In this document: positions 23,541 through 24,552 of the stretch, one piece after another
Layout of the letters: each line of letters begins with the position of its first letter
Position numbering within the stretch: the first letter of the stretch is position 1
NCBI GenBank assembly: GCA_039024295.1
Contig: JBCDIQ010000034.1
Span: forward strand, 1 to 24,552
Reading direction: 5' to 3'
Length of the DNA stretch: 24,552 nucleotides
Origin: JBCDIQ01 sp039024295
Lineage (GTDB): Bacteria > Bacteroidota > Bacteroidia > J057
Made by a program: the position numbers and the translations under genes
The notes under the pieces: generated by a model
Seen by the model: the letters and a program-made list of their open reading frames with translations, nothing else
What the model was told of the DNA's origin: nothing
Database searches by the model: none

Positions 23541-23607
23541 AAATACGACGGATAGAACTCAATTTGGTGTAAGACTTGGCTTATGGTTAAGTCACTTGTC
23601 TAACCAC

Positions 23608-24552
23608 CTAAAACAGCCCACTAATATTTCCTTCATTATCAATGTCGATATGCTCAGATGCGGGATGTGCAGGTAGACCAGGCATTCGCATGATATTTCC
23701 TGTGATAGGAATGAGGAAACCTGCTCCTGCTGCAATTTCAATTTCCCGTACGGTGATAACAAAATCCCTGGGCCGTCCCAAGAGCTTGGGGTTATCTGAC
23801 AGGGATTTTTGGGTTTTAGCCATGCAAATTGCCAGGTGGTCTAGTCCCAAATCGGTAATCGTTCTTAAATCCTTTTTGGCTTTTGCGGAATAGTTCACGC
23901 GTTTAGCTCCATATATCTTGGTGGCAATGGTCTCAATTTTCGTTTGGACATCCATCTCCCAATCATAGAGTGGCTGAAATTGTCCCTGGTCAGCCTCGAC
24001 AATCTCAATCACCTGTCGGGCTAGGTTCAAGGCACCCTTCCCGCCTTTAGCCCAAACTTCTGCCAGGGCAACCCTGACACCCAATGTATTCGCCACTTCC
24101 TTAATCAGGGCAATTTCCTCATCCGAATCAGTGGTAAAACGATTGATGGCAATGACTGGGGTCAAATGGAATAGCTTAACATTCTCCAGGTGCTTTTCCA
24201 GGTTGGAAATACCCTTGCGCAGGACTTCTACATCAGGGGTGGTTAGGCTGTCAAGTTTGGCGCCACCGTGGTATTTCAAGGCCCGAATGGTAGTAGTTAA
24301 TACCACTGCCTTGGGTAGCAGTCCAGCGGATTGGCATTTGATGTCAAGAAACTTCTCTGCCCCTAAATCAAACCCAAAGCCTGCTTCTGTCACCGTGTAA
24401 TCTGCCAGGGAAAGCCCCATTCTGGTCGCGATTACGGAGTTCGTACCCTGGGCAATGTTGGCAAAAGGGCCTCCGTGTATAATGGCGGGGTTTCCTTCTA
24501 TGGTTTGGACCAGATTGGGTTTGATGGCGTCCTTGAGCAAGGCAGCCATGGC
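23608..24552 (-). CDS. fhs: Formate--tetrahydrofolate ligase, C-terminal part (runs off the window)
   Basis: The enzyme joins formate to tetrahydrofolate with ATP to make 10-formyl-THF, feeding purine synthesis and one-carbon metabolism in the cytoplasm. The 314 visible residues form the C-terminal half to two-thirds of a protein normally near 555 residues. Conserved stretches are AIIHGGPFANIAQGTNSV (the family usually has ANIAHGCNS), DYTVTEAGFGFDLGAEKF, NLEKHLENVKLF, VWAKGGKGALNLA, and the terminal MPGLPAHPASEHIDIDNEG...GLF, so the C-terminus is intact. The N-terminal part with the P-loop lies beyond position 24552, which is why no start is given. Confidence 0.96.
   Translation of the reverse strand, partial: AMAALLKDAIKPNLVQTIEGNPAIIHGGPFANIAQGTNSVIATRMGLSLADYTVTEAGFGFDLGAEKFLDIKCQSAGLLPKAVVLTTTIRALKYHGGAKLDSLTTPDVEVLRKGISNLEKHLENVKLFHLTPVIAINRFTTDSDEEIALIKEVANTLGVRVALAEVWAKGGKGALNLARQVIEIVEADQGQFQPLYDWEMDVQTKIETIATKIYGAKRVNYSAKAKKDLRTITDLGLDHLAICMAKTQKSLSDNPKLLGRPRDFVITVREIEIAAGAGFLIPITGNIMRMPGLPAHPASEHIDIDNEGNISGLF

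Larger units (their letters stand above)
23249..23607. repeat. Intergenic cluster of palindromic repeats
   Basis: These 359 nt hold no ORF but at least six inverted repeats: 23258-23275, 23295-23303/23326-23334 (one mismatch), 23355-23359/23363-23367, 23403-23408/23412-23417, 23436-23441/23454-23459, and 23514-23518/23522-23526. The units near 23385-23420 and 23511-23540 look like diverged copies in opposite orientation. The composition and the C4-5/G4-5 palindromes recall dispersed REP-like elements often seen between genes in Bacteroidota. Confidence 0.65.

Noticed and set aside
23249..23607. CRISPR array in the hairpin-rich intergenic region
   Set aside because: The repeats are not regularly spaced or direct, and no cas genes are nearby.

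Overview
This 24.6-kb window looks like the chromosome of a Bacteroidota bacterium, possibly of a saprospirian or cytophagal lineage; the class is a guess. Three things point there: the gene order tRNA-Gly / tRNA-Thr / tuf / tRNA-Trp / secE / nusG / rplKAJL / rpoBC; the near absence of Shine-Dalgarno sequences; and families typical of the phylum (a two-propeller LytS-type sensor kinase, a WG-repeat lipoprotein, YceI, an ECF sigma factor with a membrane partner). No part of it clearly looks like a recent mobile element.

Region 1 (39-13124, all +) is the core transcription/translation block. Two tRNA genes lead into tuf, which ends in an intrinsic terminator. tRNA-Trp, secE and nusG follow, then a structured 130-nt leader, then the ribosomal-protein genes rplK, rplA, rplJ and rplL. 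Two hairpins separate rplL from rpoB, rpoB appears to start at TTG, a strong hairpin lies between rpoB and rpoC, and a terminator closes the unit. Together these genes make elongation factor Tu, a Sec translocon subunit, NusG, the L1 and L10/L12 stalk proteins and the two large RNA polymerase subunits.

Region 2 (13201-18205) holds a lone FmdE-like protein (+), a 1015-residue periplasmic-propeller sensor histidine kinase (-) with no adjacent response regulator, and a divergent polytopic membrane protein (+). The 246 nt from 13827 to 14072 hold only short weak hairpins.

Region 3 (18206-21462, genes on -) is looser accessory DNA. It holds a gene-free stretch with a perfect palindrome, a YceI / four-helix membrane protein pair, a short apparently truncated WG-repeat lipoprotein, a C-terminal remnant of an AraC-type regulator, a SAP/DUF6434-like protein and a TlpA-like thioredoxin. 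The stretch from about 19560 to 20205 looks like gene decay.

Region 4 (21598-23248, +) is a compact three-gene unit: an ECF sigma factor, a small membrane protein that may be its anti-sigma factor, and a DoxX-like membrane protein overlapping it by ATGA. It is followed by a 359-nt gene-free stretch packed with palindromes, two of which look like inverted diverged copies of one repeat. The window ends inside fhs (formate--tetrahydrofolate ligase, -), of which only the C-terminal part is present.

I found no clearly new multi-gene defence or metabolic system. The points most worth a second look are the strong Shine-Dalgarno of nusG, the TTG start of rpoB, the sigma / membrane / DoxX unit and the palindromic repeat cluster.
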